Part shown: positions 39,301-49,119 of the stretch, one piece after another
Layout of the letters: each line of letters opens with the position of its first letter
Position numbering within the stretch: the first letter of the stretch is position 1
Origin: Glandiceps talaboti
Taxonomy: Eukaryota; Hemichordata; Enteropneusta; Spengelidae
NCBI RefSeq assembly: GCF_964340395.1
Contig: NC_135550.1
Coordinates: 27,574,176-27,638,175, forward strand
DNA length: 64,000 nt
Reading direction: 5' to 3'
Notes under the pieces: generated by a model
What the model saw: the letters and a program-made list of their open reading frames with translations, nothing else
Databases searched by the model: none
What the model was told of the DNA's origin: nothing
Position numbers and translations under genes: made by a program

Positions 39301-41770
39301 GAAGTGACGTCATAAAGTTCCAAATCCTGTCCTATCCATATGCAAATGAGAGGTACTTACCTGAAGGTGCTCTGTGGCTGAGCCAAGAGTGCCTCATTTT
39401 TCGCGCAATTTCTCGTGTTAGAATTATATTGTACTATTACAAACCCAATTTCCTTTATTTTTATGGCAAAATAAACATAATTACGAAAAAAAGTATGTAC
39501 CTTTGCATGTACACTTTAAATACATAGGCCCACTACTATACAAGGTATGTTGTACCATTTGGCTAATAATAATAATAATGTTGGGTTCTTATATAGCGCT
39601 TTCCCACTCCGTGCTCAAAGCGCTTTACAATTATTACCCCTGGCTCGGATCAGAACAGCACAACAGCCCTTTAGTCTTCCTCAACTCCCCGGGGAGCATA
39701 CAATCCATTGCAGCCATTTAAGCGCATAGGATTAAAGCCTTCACATTGCAACCTACATCCTACCAGGTCCCCAGTTATACAGCTGGGTTGACTGAGGCAC
39801 ACTCGTGGTTCAAATCTTGCCCAAGGACTTTAGCCACTCAGAAACAAACAGCAGGCAGTGACGGGGCTCGAACCTGCAACCTGTAGATTCCAAGCCGGTC
39901 ACGCTAACCATTCACCCATCATGACTCCTACATGACTCCTAATTATAAAACAAATGTCTGAATATGTGCAGAGAAAATGGCCAAAGTACAGAACTCACCC
40001 TGACAATCTGTGATTGTTTATATTTCCACACAAACAATCGCCTACCACATACTAACCATGCCCATCCACTTGGATCTATTTTAACACTTGTTTCAGTGGT
40101 ACCTACAGAAACAACAAGTTATGATAAGGATCACAAACAATTCATTTACAATGCCAAAATACTACAAGTCTATACATTATAAGAATGGTATTTACAATGC
40201 AGCATGTTCCATATAAATTGTTATTGTGATTTTTTATCACAATCATTCAGTCTCAAAATCTGTCTTTTATTCCAAAAAGCATGCACCCTCATACAGGAGA
40301 ATATCATTTCCATTATTGTTCATCTATTTTTCAATACGTTAATTGTATTCCTTTGACTTTTAATAGCAATTAAAATTGTGAAGAGTCACTCTGTACTAAT
40401 ACATATGTCTCTTGATACAATTTTTTATACCATAGATCATGATATATTTGTCAGTTTACACTTAATACTGTAATTTACAGGTAATTATGGTACACCATTA
40501 AGCTGTAGGAATTTTATACAAGATTTGACTTACGATCTGCCAACATTAGTGCCTCTGTGATTAGTACTGGTAGAGATGTTCCAAAACTTTCTACAACATG
40601 CTGAGCGGATTCTTCTACAATAAGAGATGTCTGTAGAGCTGATTTATTCAAAGCTGGACTCCTGTCAACAAGTCACATAATTATTGTAATATACCAAATA
40701 CATGGCATGCAACTCTGCAGGAATCACTTCAATTACGCCAATGGTGTAGTATAATCTTGTGAAAGAAGTGCAAATAATATCTTGGCTTAGAAGGATTCAT
40801 TAGTGTTATCGGTATTAAATTTTGAGATCTTGGGTATTTATAATCTATTCAGCATTCCACAAAATGGCTTAACTTCAGAGAGAAGGGACACAAAAACTCC
40901 TAATAGAAGCAGAGAATGTGGTCAAAATTGACTATTATGTGTGCGTGTACAGAACTACACAGTCAGATAACTGAGAGATGAGGAGCAAACTGCTAGGCAT
41001 CCTCTTATCATCACAGCTCATGCATCATCATAAAACATCAGTACTATATTATGATGAAGAATCATCTGTGCAGGTGAACATTTACAAATAAATGTAAACT
41101 TTGTGCTGCACCAAAATACTTTGATAATTCCCAGCAACCTGAGTTCTCAGGTCTTCTTCTTGTATTGTTTAGACAGCAGCAATATACAGCAATAGACAAA
41201 TAGGAATCTAAATTATGATTTCATGTGTAATAGAACATCAACATAATAACACAACACCATGTTCACAATAAAATACAAGCTGTACATTGTAGTAATAATC
41301 TTACAAATAAATAATTGAGTTATTAAGAAACAGGCAGAATTTATGGAGAGGACTAAGTCTCAGGTGAAAAATATTTTAGTCAAAATTTCTCACAGCCTCT
41401 TTAAATATTGGTCTCAAAAAAAATCATACCCCCCTCCCTCCCCCCCCCCCGAAATGAACTAAACTTTTCGTGGGGCCAATCCCCTCAGGCTCCCTCCCCT
41501 GCCATAAATTCTGCTTGTTCCCTTAATTCTTATGTCCGAATGGTTGTCCAGTGCAGTGTGACATTCGATTATTCAATTTATTGTTTGGTGGTCTGAGTCT
41601 CTATAGTATACATAACATGCATAAAGCTCTTACCTGGCAACAAATGGTGTTCTCTTGCCCGTTGAAAACATTCCAACACTTCTACGGCCAGCTGCCGTTG
41701 ACTTTGACACTTTCGCACCCGCAAAGGGCGAATAAATTGACTGAGAACCTGACACACGTCGAGTGAACAT
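20662..41770 (-). CDS. NUP133: nucleoporin Nup133, complete, 35 coding exons
   Basis: Scaffold subunit of the Y-shaped Nup107-160 complex of the nuclear pore, tethered through its C-terminus to Nup107. Coding exons, in gene order: 41634-41770, 40534-40661, 39999-40102, 37218-37442, 36566-36640, 36128-36226, 35755-35877, 35273-35329, 35067-35131, 34788-34858, 34319-34398, 33536-33638, 32831-32899, 32340-32421, 31794-31836, 31259-31372, 30795-30954, 30250-30359, 29370-29476, 28836-28938, 27967-28086, 27290-27389, 26691-26734, 26274-26496, 25621-25754, 24579-24618, 24246-24370, 23554-23613, 23289-23355, 23014-23075, 22375-22431, 21858-21938, 21498-21559, 21281-21366, 20662-20798. They sum to 3453 nt (1150 aa plus stop; human about 1156). 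Every junction is GT-AG and in phase. Residues about 60-500 are the beta-propeller (IRYWPSL near 165); 237-256 ([12 protein letters not shown]) correspond to the human ALPS membrane-curvature loop; [15 protein letters not shown] starts at 563; the helical stack follows ([14 protein letters not shown]); the C-terminus has [19 protein letters not shown]. The start is the MFTRR methionine at 41770. Confidence 0.97.
20800..24240. other. NUP133 introns 27-34, no repeat seen
   Basis: The introns between the last nine coding exons are 0.2-1 kb each and AT-rich. I saw no transposable element, long repeat or additional exon in them. Confidence 0.5.
24781..25158. mobile_element. inverted-repeat element (MITE-like) in NUP133 intron 25
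   Basis: The block CCAATTCCAGTGAATTTTGT near 24783 recurs in inverted form near 25140-25158 (AAATTCACTGGAATTGG). Inside is a second palindrome, GTACATTATT-ACTG-ATAATGTAC, at 24815-24837, then a GC-rich GCGGCCCCGG stretch unlike the intron. This looks like a small non-autonomous DNA element, adjacent to or nested with the palindrome at 25177. No clear target duplication was found. Confidence 0.5.
25177..25316. mobile_element. 140-bp nested palindrome, MITE-like
   Basis: The ends are 34-bp inverted repeats with two mismatches: ACAATAATGTACGTCCTCCC at the left, and the mirror GGGAGGGCGTACATTATTGT at the right. Inside, CATAATGGGC and GCCCATTATG form a second stem around a short loop. The 142-codon plus-strand open frame across this area is a by-product of the palindrome. 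It lies in NUP133 intron 25. Confidence 0.75.
25784..25838. repeat. (AAAT)n microsatellite
   Basis: About thirteen AAAT units in NUP133 intron 24, immediately upstream (in gene sense) of exon 25. Confidence 0.95.
27121..27250. repeat. 31-bp minisatellite with octamer-like words
   Basis: Four copies start ACTTGCATGTTAA at 27121, 27152, 27183 and 27214, with a stub at 27245. Three of the four copies carry ATTTGCATAT, which contains the POU octamer ATTTGCAT; the other copy has ATTCGCATAT. It lies in NUP133 intron 22. Confidence 0.9.
29707..29750. repeat. (TTCTA)n microsatellite
   Basis: About eight pentanucleotide units in NUP133 intron 18, slightly degenerate at both ends. Confidence 0.9.
33928..33990 (-). 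CDS. candidate 63-nt cassette exon of NUP133 (phase 0-0)
   Basis: Between NUP133 exons 11 and 12, a good acceptor (CTGCTTTTAG) precedes 21 in-frame codons starting [14 protein letters not shown] and ending before a GTATCA donor. Both flanking junctions are phase 0, so inclusion would add 21 residues without a frameshift. The peptide loosely resembles the start of the next constitutive exon ([11 protein letters not shown]). Human NUP133 needs no residues here, so it is either an alternative exon, a decayed exon copy, or chance; the frame stays open well past the donor. Confidence 0.3.
35646..35705 (-). CDS. candidate 60-nt duplicate of NUP133 exon 8 (phase 0-0)
   Basis: Between exons 7 and 8, an acceptor (TTTTGCTTTACAG) is followed by [15 protein letters not shown]..., which aligns position by position with the start of exon 8 ([15 protein letters not shown]): L/L, F/Y, D/E, Q/Q, I/V and so on. 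With the GTGATT donor the segment is 60 nt and phase 0-0, like exon 8 (57 nt, phase 0-0). The intron separating it from exon 7 would be only 49 nt, and human NUP133 has room for one such segment, so mutually exclusive use is possible. It may instead be a decayed exon copy. Confidence 0.4.
36185..36412. repeat. segment of NUP133 exon 6 and its acceptor in three copies
   Basis: A block of about 56 bp that reads (plus strand) CATG-CTTT-TAGGACTTAA...TTCTGAAAGTTAAAAA occurs at 36185-36240, 36241-36298 and 36358-36412. The first copy contains the real 5' end of exon 6 and its CAG acceptor; the other two lie upstream in gene sense and carry acceptor-like TTTCAG words, but their continuations meet stop codons. 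A poly-C/poly-A tract separates copies two and three. Confidence 0.85.
36306..36357. repeat. poly-C/poly-A tract
   Basis: Ten C followed by about forty A with one interruption, inside NUP133 intron 5. Such a junction is prone to slippage and assembly error. Confidence 0.9.
36996..37205 (+). mobile_element. tRNA-derived SINE, in NUP133 intron 4
   Basis: The head CCTGTGGCACAGTGATTAGA is a box A region and GGTTGGAATCC is a box B one base from the GGTTCGAATCC consensus, with tRNA-like spacing. A non-tRNA body follows to about the exon 4 donor. The cloverleaf is degenerate and the element runs opposite to NUP133, so it is a SINE and not a tRNA gene. The 3' end is not clear. Confidence 0.65.
37692..39519. 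mobile_element. 1.83-kb DNA transposon with 70-74-bp terminal inverted repeats
   Basis: The sequence from 37692 (TTAAAGTGTACATGCAAAGG) recurs in inverted form at 39446-39519: 74 bp with one mismatch. TTAA sits at both outer ends (37692-37695 and 39516-39519), so the element can be read as AGTGTAC...GTACACT with TTAA target duplications, as in piggyBac-type transposition, although the usual CCC terminus is absent. The interior is more GC-rich than NUP133 introns and has no transposase I can recognise; open frames are short. It is probably a non-autonomous element, recently mobile judging by TIR identity, in NUP133 intron 3. Confidence 0.8.
39565..39925 (-). mobile_element. tRNA-derived SINE with (ATT)n tail, in NUP133 intron 3
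   Basis: Read on the minus strand, the head includes TGGTTAGCGTGACCGGCTTG and a perfect box B word GGTTCGAGCCC. The body ends in the AGCGCTATATAA word common in marine-invertebrate SINEs, and the tail is (ATT)5 at 39564-39579. About 360 bp, same orientation as NUP133. It lies only 45 bp from the 1.83-kb element. Confidence 0.8.
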
Positions 41771-41835
41771 CTTTCTTTTCCTTCCTAATCCATGTAATCT
41801 AATGTTAGCGCCAGTGTAGGTTGTAACCTTTGACC

Positions 41836-41848
41836 TACCCAGAATGCA
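41836..41848. promoter_or_regulatory. ZNF143/Staf-like site in the NUP133-ZNRD2 intergenic region
   Basis: TACCCAGAATGCA matches the core of the ZNF143 (Staf) binding consensus (YWCCCRNMATSCM). It lies 66 bp upstream of the NUP133 ATG, in the gap between two divergently transcribed genes. ZNF143 sites are known to favour divergent housekeeping promoters. Function here is inferred. Confidence 0.5.
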
Positions 41849-43114
41849 GCTGTAATCGGGGGTGACACATTGATATACAAAATGTATATATTTTCCGAAA
41901 ATGGATACAAAGCATCGAGAAAATCATATCTTATTGTATTTATTTTTTGTGAAATTCTTAGATTTTAATGATCCAAAAGTGTTTATTTACAAGGACTTTT
42001 TCATTCGAGAAGTCTAAAGTTTGAAACAGCGATTGGGGTAATACCCCTTTATAATCACATGTTTCAGAGTTCCTCTTTTTTGACGAAGTAGACTGTGATC
42101 GTAAGCGAACTCTCCAAATATTTCCCCAAAGGCTTATATTCAACAAGTATATTCCCATCGAGACGAGTACGACAATGAGTGGTGAGTATTTCACAGTTTC
42201 ATCATCTCATCGGAGGACTTGATTACATAGGATGTGGATCGCGTAGTGGGTTTTATGGTATCCTTGGAAAGAGAGATTTGACAGTTTACACTGACTACTG
42301 GTAGATGCTAGATGTGAGAAGAGATGACACCAAAACTTTGTACTAGTATTAATGTGTCTCAAGATATGTTTTTGGGTGTGATTTTCATCTCCGGTCGATG
42401 AATTTATTGAACTAATTTTCGCTAAAATCACAGACTTGTTTTGACTCTAGATAACAAAGATTTGAATTTTCACCTTAAAATTCAACAAATGATGTACATT
42501 ATACTTAGCATGTAAATGAATACATGTTTATAAACAACTGTTCAACAACAAAGGAACATAACTGAAACGCTAACTAACTTACACTGGTTTCATTTACTAA
42601 GTACAGAGAACTTTATACAAAACCACATTTACTTAATTAACTCCTCCGAGACTTATTGAAATTATAGTCAGAGAAAGTTTTGAAATATTGTAAATTTGTT
42701 ATTTCACATGTTGCACCAAGTATAAAGTGCTTATGTATATGTGGACATTGAGGCTATCAGTGATGAGATTTACATTGTAAATAAAACATTCACTATCTTG
42801 TTTATTTTTGTTTTTGTTATTGTTATTGTTATTTGATGATGATGACCATTGGTACTGAATTTTATCACATCTGTGTTTGATGGCCAATGAATATTTTGTA
42901 AATAATGTTACATTCTACATAAAAAATGTGGCTAGAGTGTTTAGCTGAAAGTCAATTACCACCTCAACACAACAGCACACCCCATTGGGCATTGAGTTGC
43001 TGATGGCAGCCAATCAGGTTAACCGTTTGATGGTGATCGAAGCTGAATGCCTTTCCTTCAAGGCAGATGATGGAGAGATAGCATAGTCATAATGCCTTGA
43101 TTATTTTCAAGAGG

Positions 43115-43287
43115 GTTTACAAATGCTACATTCAGAAGCCAAAATTAAAAATTATCCAAGTACATGTAGTAAAGCTTGAATCCATAATGGTGATTTCTTT
43201 GTTTACAAATGCTACATTCAGAAGCCAAAATTAAAAATTATCCAAGTACATGTAGTAAAGCTTGAATCCATAATGGTGATTTCTTTG
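43115..43287. repeat. 86-bp perfect tandem duplication abutting the ZNRD2 start
   Basis: Copy one is 43115-43200 and copy two 43201-43287, each starting GTTTACAAATGCTACATTCA and apparently identical. The second copy ends seven bases before the ZNRD2 ATG. Each copy carries an upstream ATGGTGATTTCTTTG start; in the second it ends after five codons. Confidence 0.95.
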
Positions 43288-43293
43288 TAAGGC

Positions 43294-45356
43294 ATGGATC
43301 CAGACGATTACACGTGGGAGCCACCAACAGAGTCTCAGATGAAAATTCTGCAGGCGAAGAGAGAAAGGACAGACAAGATTAGTGCCATCATGGGAGATTA
43401 TTTGTTGAAAGGATATAAAATGCTTGGAACTTGTTGTGATACCTGTGGTGTAAGTAGTGGCTACATGACTGACTGTTAGTTTATATAATTTTTGTTGGTC
43501 TTTTTGTTGTGATATCATGGTCCTTCATGAAAGGTTGTTCAAAATTTGATGGGACAAGTTTCAAGTCAGTGTAACCTTTCTTGTACACAATTCTTACCGA
43601 TAGTTGCATATACTTAGGAATATCATTAGCAATGATAACATTATAAAAAATTTGTAGAATATACCTACAAAATTTGCAGAGAAAAAAACAATTTTAATGG
43701 AAAAATGGTTAGTGGACATACTGATCTCATATTGATTCTTCTGTCCAAAGAAAGCCCTACCAAAGCACGTTCCTGTAATTTGTGTTTTAGTAACTTCAAG
43801 TCAAGTCTTCAGTATCATGGGAAAGGGAGTTCAAGAGTTTATGAGCTATGTGTAGTTGAGTATTATTCATGTGATTAAAGATATTCCTTTGTCCTTGTTT
43901 TTTTCAGACCATTCTTTTACGAGACAAACAGCAGAGGGATTATTGCATTGCATGCAATGAACTGGACTCAGAACATGCCAAAGACAATCCAGGTAAAATG
44001 CTTTTGGTGTCTTAGTAAATATTTATGTGACCATTGTCATCTGTAGTGAAGTGTGCATAGTATGGAAATTATGAGTATGCTGATATCAAAATGTTGTATC
44101 TATAAACAAAGAATACCTCGGTTCTCTTTTTGTATGTGTTGTATTATGAATGAATTGGAAATAGTACATAGCTCCTGATTCTGGTTTTGATAATGGTCAA
44201 GTTAAGTAATTTCTTTTGGCTCACTACTTTGCATCATTCTCTCTAAACTTAATATCTCAGTTCTGTTTGATGTATTATATTATAACCAGGAGTGAACAAA
44301 TCATTTTGTGAACTGGTGGTACCCGGACCAGTGCCTTAAAAAATCCAGTGGTCCTGCTGAAAGAATTAGTGGTCCCAGGTCCCGCTAATTTGAAACATTA
44401 AGTCTTGCCTATGAATCTGTATATTCAGACGACTTTTTAACATACTGTAGTTATTAACAGTAAGGTACTGGTCCGACAGACCAGACAAGGTAAAATTTGA
44501 GTGGTCCGCCCCAAAAAATCGCTAGTCCTGGACCCAGGACCAGTGGATTTGTTCACCCCTGATGACTATGAGTTCTGGGAATAGCCCATAGCTCCTGTAT
44601 CTGGTTTTCATTGCCGAGTATAGAAAAATAGAAATTCTCTATAGACCAGTACTTTGTATCACCATTGCTAAAATTTTCAGTGATGGTTCACAGACCATTC
44701 TACTTTTGAATACATATTGGGTAGAGGTAGATTTATGTTCTTTAAAAGTAGTGTGTGTACATGCTGTGATACCACTATGATGTCTCTTAGTTTCTGATAT
44801 GCATAGAACTCTTGTGTTTGTACATTATGTGTATGTGGGATAAAAGTCATGTCCGTGTTGAATTTACAGTGATACATTGTATGTCTTTTTTCTTGTGTCA
44901 GTTCTGAGTTCAGAAGCAGCAAGAGTGCAAGCAAGGGAATACACTCTAGCTTCCCAGTCAACTTCCCACTCTGTTGCTCCATATGAACACCCATTACAAA
45001 ATCCACAACAAGAAGATGGTGCAACAGCTATTGAAGCACCAGCCAACATGAATCCAGTGAGGTCTCAGTCAACCAGTCAACAACAACAACAACAACAACA
45101 AAAGCAGCAGCAACAACAGCCTGGCATTGCTATTAGTGTTAGTTCTACACAGGCTAGTCAGTCAGGTGCAGATCATCATCCACACATCGTTGATAATGCC
45201 ATGGAAGTCGTAAATGCTAAGTTAGCATGGGCCACTGAGGAGCTGGCTAGGGCTACATCAGTTGAAAAATGTTCTCAGTTATGTGAACTGATGAAAGCTT
45301 GTGCAGAGGCATTAGTACCTCTGGAGCAGCTGAAAAAGAAATTGATGAATGTGTAA
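43294..45356 (+). CDS. ZNRD2: zinc-ribbon protein ZNRD2 (SSSCA1/p27), complete, 3 exons
   Basis: Exons 43294-43449, 43908-43992 and 44902-45356 join in phase (696 nt, 231 aa; human about 199). The N-terminus DDYTWEPPTESQMKILQAKR matches human DDFSWEPPTEAETKVLQARR. The zinc ribbon uses C48-x2-C51 and C65-x2-C68 (CDTCG and YCIAC), split by intron 1. The middle is low-complexity with a glutamine tract near 45077-45119 that human lacks, which explains the extra length. The C-terminal helix (LAWATEELARATSVEKCSQL, then ACAEALVPLEQL) matches the human tail. In mammals it is a small autoantigen linked to mitosis and centromere staining and to tankyrase binding; its molecular role is poorly defined. 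Head-to-head with NUP133, and followed in the same orientation by FAM89. Intron 2 carries a hAT-like MITE. Confidence 0.96.
44287..44561. mobile_element. 275-bp hAT-like MITE in ZNRD2 intron 2
   Basis: The ends are CAGGAGTGAACAAATC and GATTTGTTCACCCCTG, 16-bp inverted repeats with one mismatch and the CAGGGGTG-type terminus usual for hAT elements. The interior is also partly self-complementary (GGTGGTACCCGGACCAG against CTGGACCCAGGACCAG-like words). No clear 8-bp target duplication remains, so it is probably old. Confidence 0.75.
45077..45119 (+). repeat. CAA/CAG glutamine tract in ZNRD2 exon 3
   Basis: Fourteen codons reading eight Q, one K, five Q, mostly CAA. It lies in the low-complexity linker of ZNRD2 and could vary in length between individuals. 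Confidence 0.9.
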
Positions 45357-46229
45357 AATCAAGTGCATGGAATTCATGTAAAACTTTTCAAGATATAGTA
45401 GTCTTGATACCCCAATTCATCATCATGATGTTTCAAGCCAGTTCATCTGGCACCAAAATGTTTAGGGGACATACAACAGATGCCCAGTGAGCTTCAAGAA
45501 AATATTCTTGCAATGGGTCAATTTTCAATGCATTTGATGCCATATTCCAGTATTGTTTCTCTCTGCCAGCTTTTCAGTCATGTACACTTTTAAGGATAAT
45601 TTACTTTTTTGAACCATTTATTTTGCTTTGTTGTTACCTCTTTATTTATATTCATAAATGACAACAACAGGGAAAAGTCTTCCCAAAGATCAGTTCATCG
45701 TAACCACTATATATACTGCCCTCAGTGGCAGCCACCTGTTATTTGTTGTTTAGTGTTTGCAGCACGTCTGTTACTACCAGGGGGCATATACCTTATATAT
45801 AACAATATTATAATACACATGATATTATGATATTAGGTACATTTTTTTCAAGAAATACCTGTTGTGAGTGGGTTAAGAGATATAAGAATGACTAAATGAT
45901 AACTGCAGTGAACCACTTCATTAGCTTGACGAGTTTCCTTGTTAGTCTGCCTGGCACGGCTATTGTTCACATTTGCAGATACAAAAAAAAATGCAACCAG
46001 ATGACAGATGATTGTGTGTATTCAGGCAAGTATTTAAACCTAATGATACTTTTTCATCACAGATTTATGGCAACATATTTTTTACCGATCAATTTAATTT
46101 ATTGATTTCCGGATGAACAGATGAACAAAGGTATTTGAATGGGTACAGAATATGATACTAGTACAACTGTATCTAATTAGTACCTACAGATTGATGACTG
46201 GTCCAAACAAATTATGTTATGTATAATTG

Positions 46230-46235
46230 AATAAA
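46230..46235 (+). terminator. candidate polyadenylation signal of ZNRD2
   Basis: AATAAA about 0.87 kb after the ZNRD2 stop codon, followed by T/G-rich sequence. The stretch between is AT-rich with no coding sequence, consistent with a 3'UTR. Confidence 0.45.
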
Positions 46236-46649
46236 AGATGTGATGGCATGTAGCATAATGGAAAAAATCTGTTCAGATATTTACTTCACATTTGGTTGAT
46301 ATTATTTGATTATTTACATTTAATCTGTTGAAAATCATGACACCATAGTGTTCATTTTATGAGTTTGAAAACTCCATCAATAAATGGACAAAAAACAGTG
46401 AAAGACAAAAGTTTGTCAAAGTACAATTTTATTGTGTGAAGTACATGATTGTGTGTTTGATTTTCTTCAGACTGCCCCAAAAATGTACCCCTGGAAAGCC
46501 ATATAGAAGACAAACTTGATTTGTATTAATTACTGCAGTATAATCTCTCGACTAATAGTTCACAAACAAATGTGATGTCCGGCCAACCTCATCCTCCCAC
46601 TCACCTCTTTCCCAAACAAGGCATTTGTATAGAACATGATACTCCGCAT

Positions 46650-47335
46650 AGCTTTATGATTAGTGGTATGCAGCGTATGATTTACAGCATTCTCCCCAAA
46701 CCATTATATAGTAGTGGGTTCCATCCTATGATTTACAACGTTCTCTCTCAGCTTTCACAGAATGTGGGTTCCATCTCTTTGATTCACAAGGTTTTATGCT
46801 GGCATTTATGTATTATTTGGTTTAATCCTATGATTTTCATGACCCCCCCCCCCCCCCCCCCCCCCAGGCTTCTTAGAGTTATGGGTTCCACAGAATGGTT
46901 TATGAGGTTCTAGTTCCATCCTTTGATTTACATGGTATTTCATGGCTTGTATAGAGTAGCAGGTTCACTCTATGTTAAACAGGGTTTTCACCAGGTCTTA
47001 TGAGAGTAGCAAGTTCCATTTACAGGATTCTCCCCAGGCCTTTATAGAGTAGTGGGTTCCACCCTATAATTTACAGAGTTCTGCCCAGGTCTTTGGGTTC
47101 CACCCTATAATTTACAGGGTTCTGCCCAGGTCTTTGGGTTCCACCCTATAATTTACAGGGTTCTGCCCAAGTCTTTGGGTTCCACCCTATAATTTACAGG
47201 GTTCTGCCCAGGTCTTTGGGTTCCACCCTATAATTTACAGGGTTCTGCCCAGGTCTTTGGGTTCCACCCTATAATTTGCAGGGTTCTGCTCAGGTTTTAT
47301 AGAGTAGTGGGTTCCACCCTATGATTTATTGAAAT
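46650..47335. repeat. minisatellite: 41-bp homogenised core within an older array of about 50 bp
   Basis: Six nearly identical 41-bp units start GGGTTCCACCCTATAATTTA at 47054, 47095, 47136, 47177, 47218 and 47259. On both sides are diverged units of about 50 bp that also contain TATAGAGTAGT, which the 41-bp units lack. The array reaches back to about 46650 with increasing divergence and contains a 23-base poly-C run at 46843-46865. Confidence 0.9.
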
Positions 47336-47339
47336 CAAT

Positions 47340-48600
47340 AGAATATGATAAAACAATATGATCTTTTGTTATACAAATGTCCCATGCATAGCTATCATTA
47401 TTTTGTAGGGGAGAACACCACTGAGAACACATTTCATGAAGACGAACACTTTAGGCTTCAACTAACCTTTCTCACGTACAACAATGAGGGGGTAAGAGTG
47501 ACACAGTCTCAGACCAGACATGGTGGATCTACTATACAAACTAGATTTATGATAGAAAGAGTAAGAAATATTTCCATAACTTGTAATTACATCTTTTTAT
47601 ATTTTCATAAACTGTAAATCTTCCAAATAAAGATAATAAAGCAAAATTTGATGTCCGCCATACTTTGTAATCACTGATTAATTTTCTACATAAAGTTTTA
47701 ACAAATACCATTTTCTATATACATATTAAAGAAATTTATCAAAATTGATATCACATAATGTGCAAAAGACCATTATTTTTTTAGTAAAGTGTAACGATTA
47801 TTTTGTAAGGATGTCGTAAATTTTACCTTTTTATGTGTAAATGTAAATGGAGGATTCATAATTCCATGAATTTACACTTTATTTTCTACATAAACGATAA
47901 CACCCTTTGACTAGCCTTATTCTTCTATATAATATAACCTGAGCCTCACTCCGTAGTCTGAATATAAATACACAGCTCTATTATACAGGCAGTCTTTTGT
48001 TTCATTAAGTTGTTATTAAATAATGATGGATTGTCAGCTGTGCAAAGTATGAGTTTTGTAACATCTGTTGATGTAAACAATATAGTGATAGTGGTCTATA
48101 AATGATAAAATGTGGACTATACACCAGCTGACAGTCCAAGTATCAAACTTGTGCTAAATGATATTGAAATGTGAGCAAGAATATAGTTTGATAAACCAAA
48201 TAGGGCTTTATAGATATATGCTCTGAAATACAAACGATGTTCTTAAATGTTTTCATAGGCAGTTACTCTGCCTCTCTGCTCAACATTCAGCTAAAATTGT
48301 CTAGGGAGATGTGCTACTGAAAATTCTGAGATTGAGCACACCTGAGCAAAAACAGTGAATTTGGGAGAGAGATACCCACATCTTAGATCAACTTGTTAAA
48401 TAAACATCAGCATGCATCAATAACTGTAGGTTTTCAAGAAACTACACAAACAATAGCAACACCTATTTGTATCCCAGGATTGTAGAATTTTATATCTCTA
48501 ACTTACAACACACTGCTCTTGAATGGTCTATGGCTGTATACTGCACATCTGTGATTGGTTATCTTGGCTCAGCAATTTCACCACACTCTTCGCTTAGCTT
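47340..48600. other. intergenic, no gene seen
   Basis: AT-rich sequence with no recognised coding region or long repeat. Two AATAAA words at 47626 and 47635 have no gene attached. Confidence 0.5.
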
Positions 48601-48656
48601 GCAGTTGGTTATGTATAAAATGACTTGGTATATAGCAATATATATATATATATATA

Positions 48657-49119
<463 letters not shown>

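Larger units (their letters stand above)
41771..43293. promoter_or_regulatory. divergent intergenic region between NUP133 and ZNRD2
   Basis: About 1.5 kb separates the initiator codons of the two head-to-head genes. It includes the ZNF143-like site, and on the ZNRD2 side an 86-bp tandem duplication. I could not place either transcription start; a 5'UTR intron for ZNRD2 is possible, since TTCTTTGTAAG just before its ATG could act as an acceptor. Confidence 0.5.

Noticed and set aside
44877-45024. Antisense frames over ZNRD2 exon 3
   Set aside because: Shadows of the real ZNRD2 reading frame on the opposite strand.
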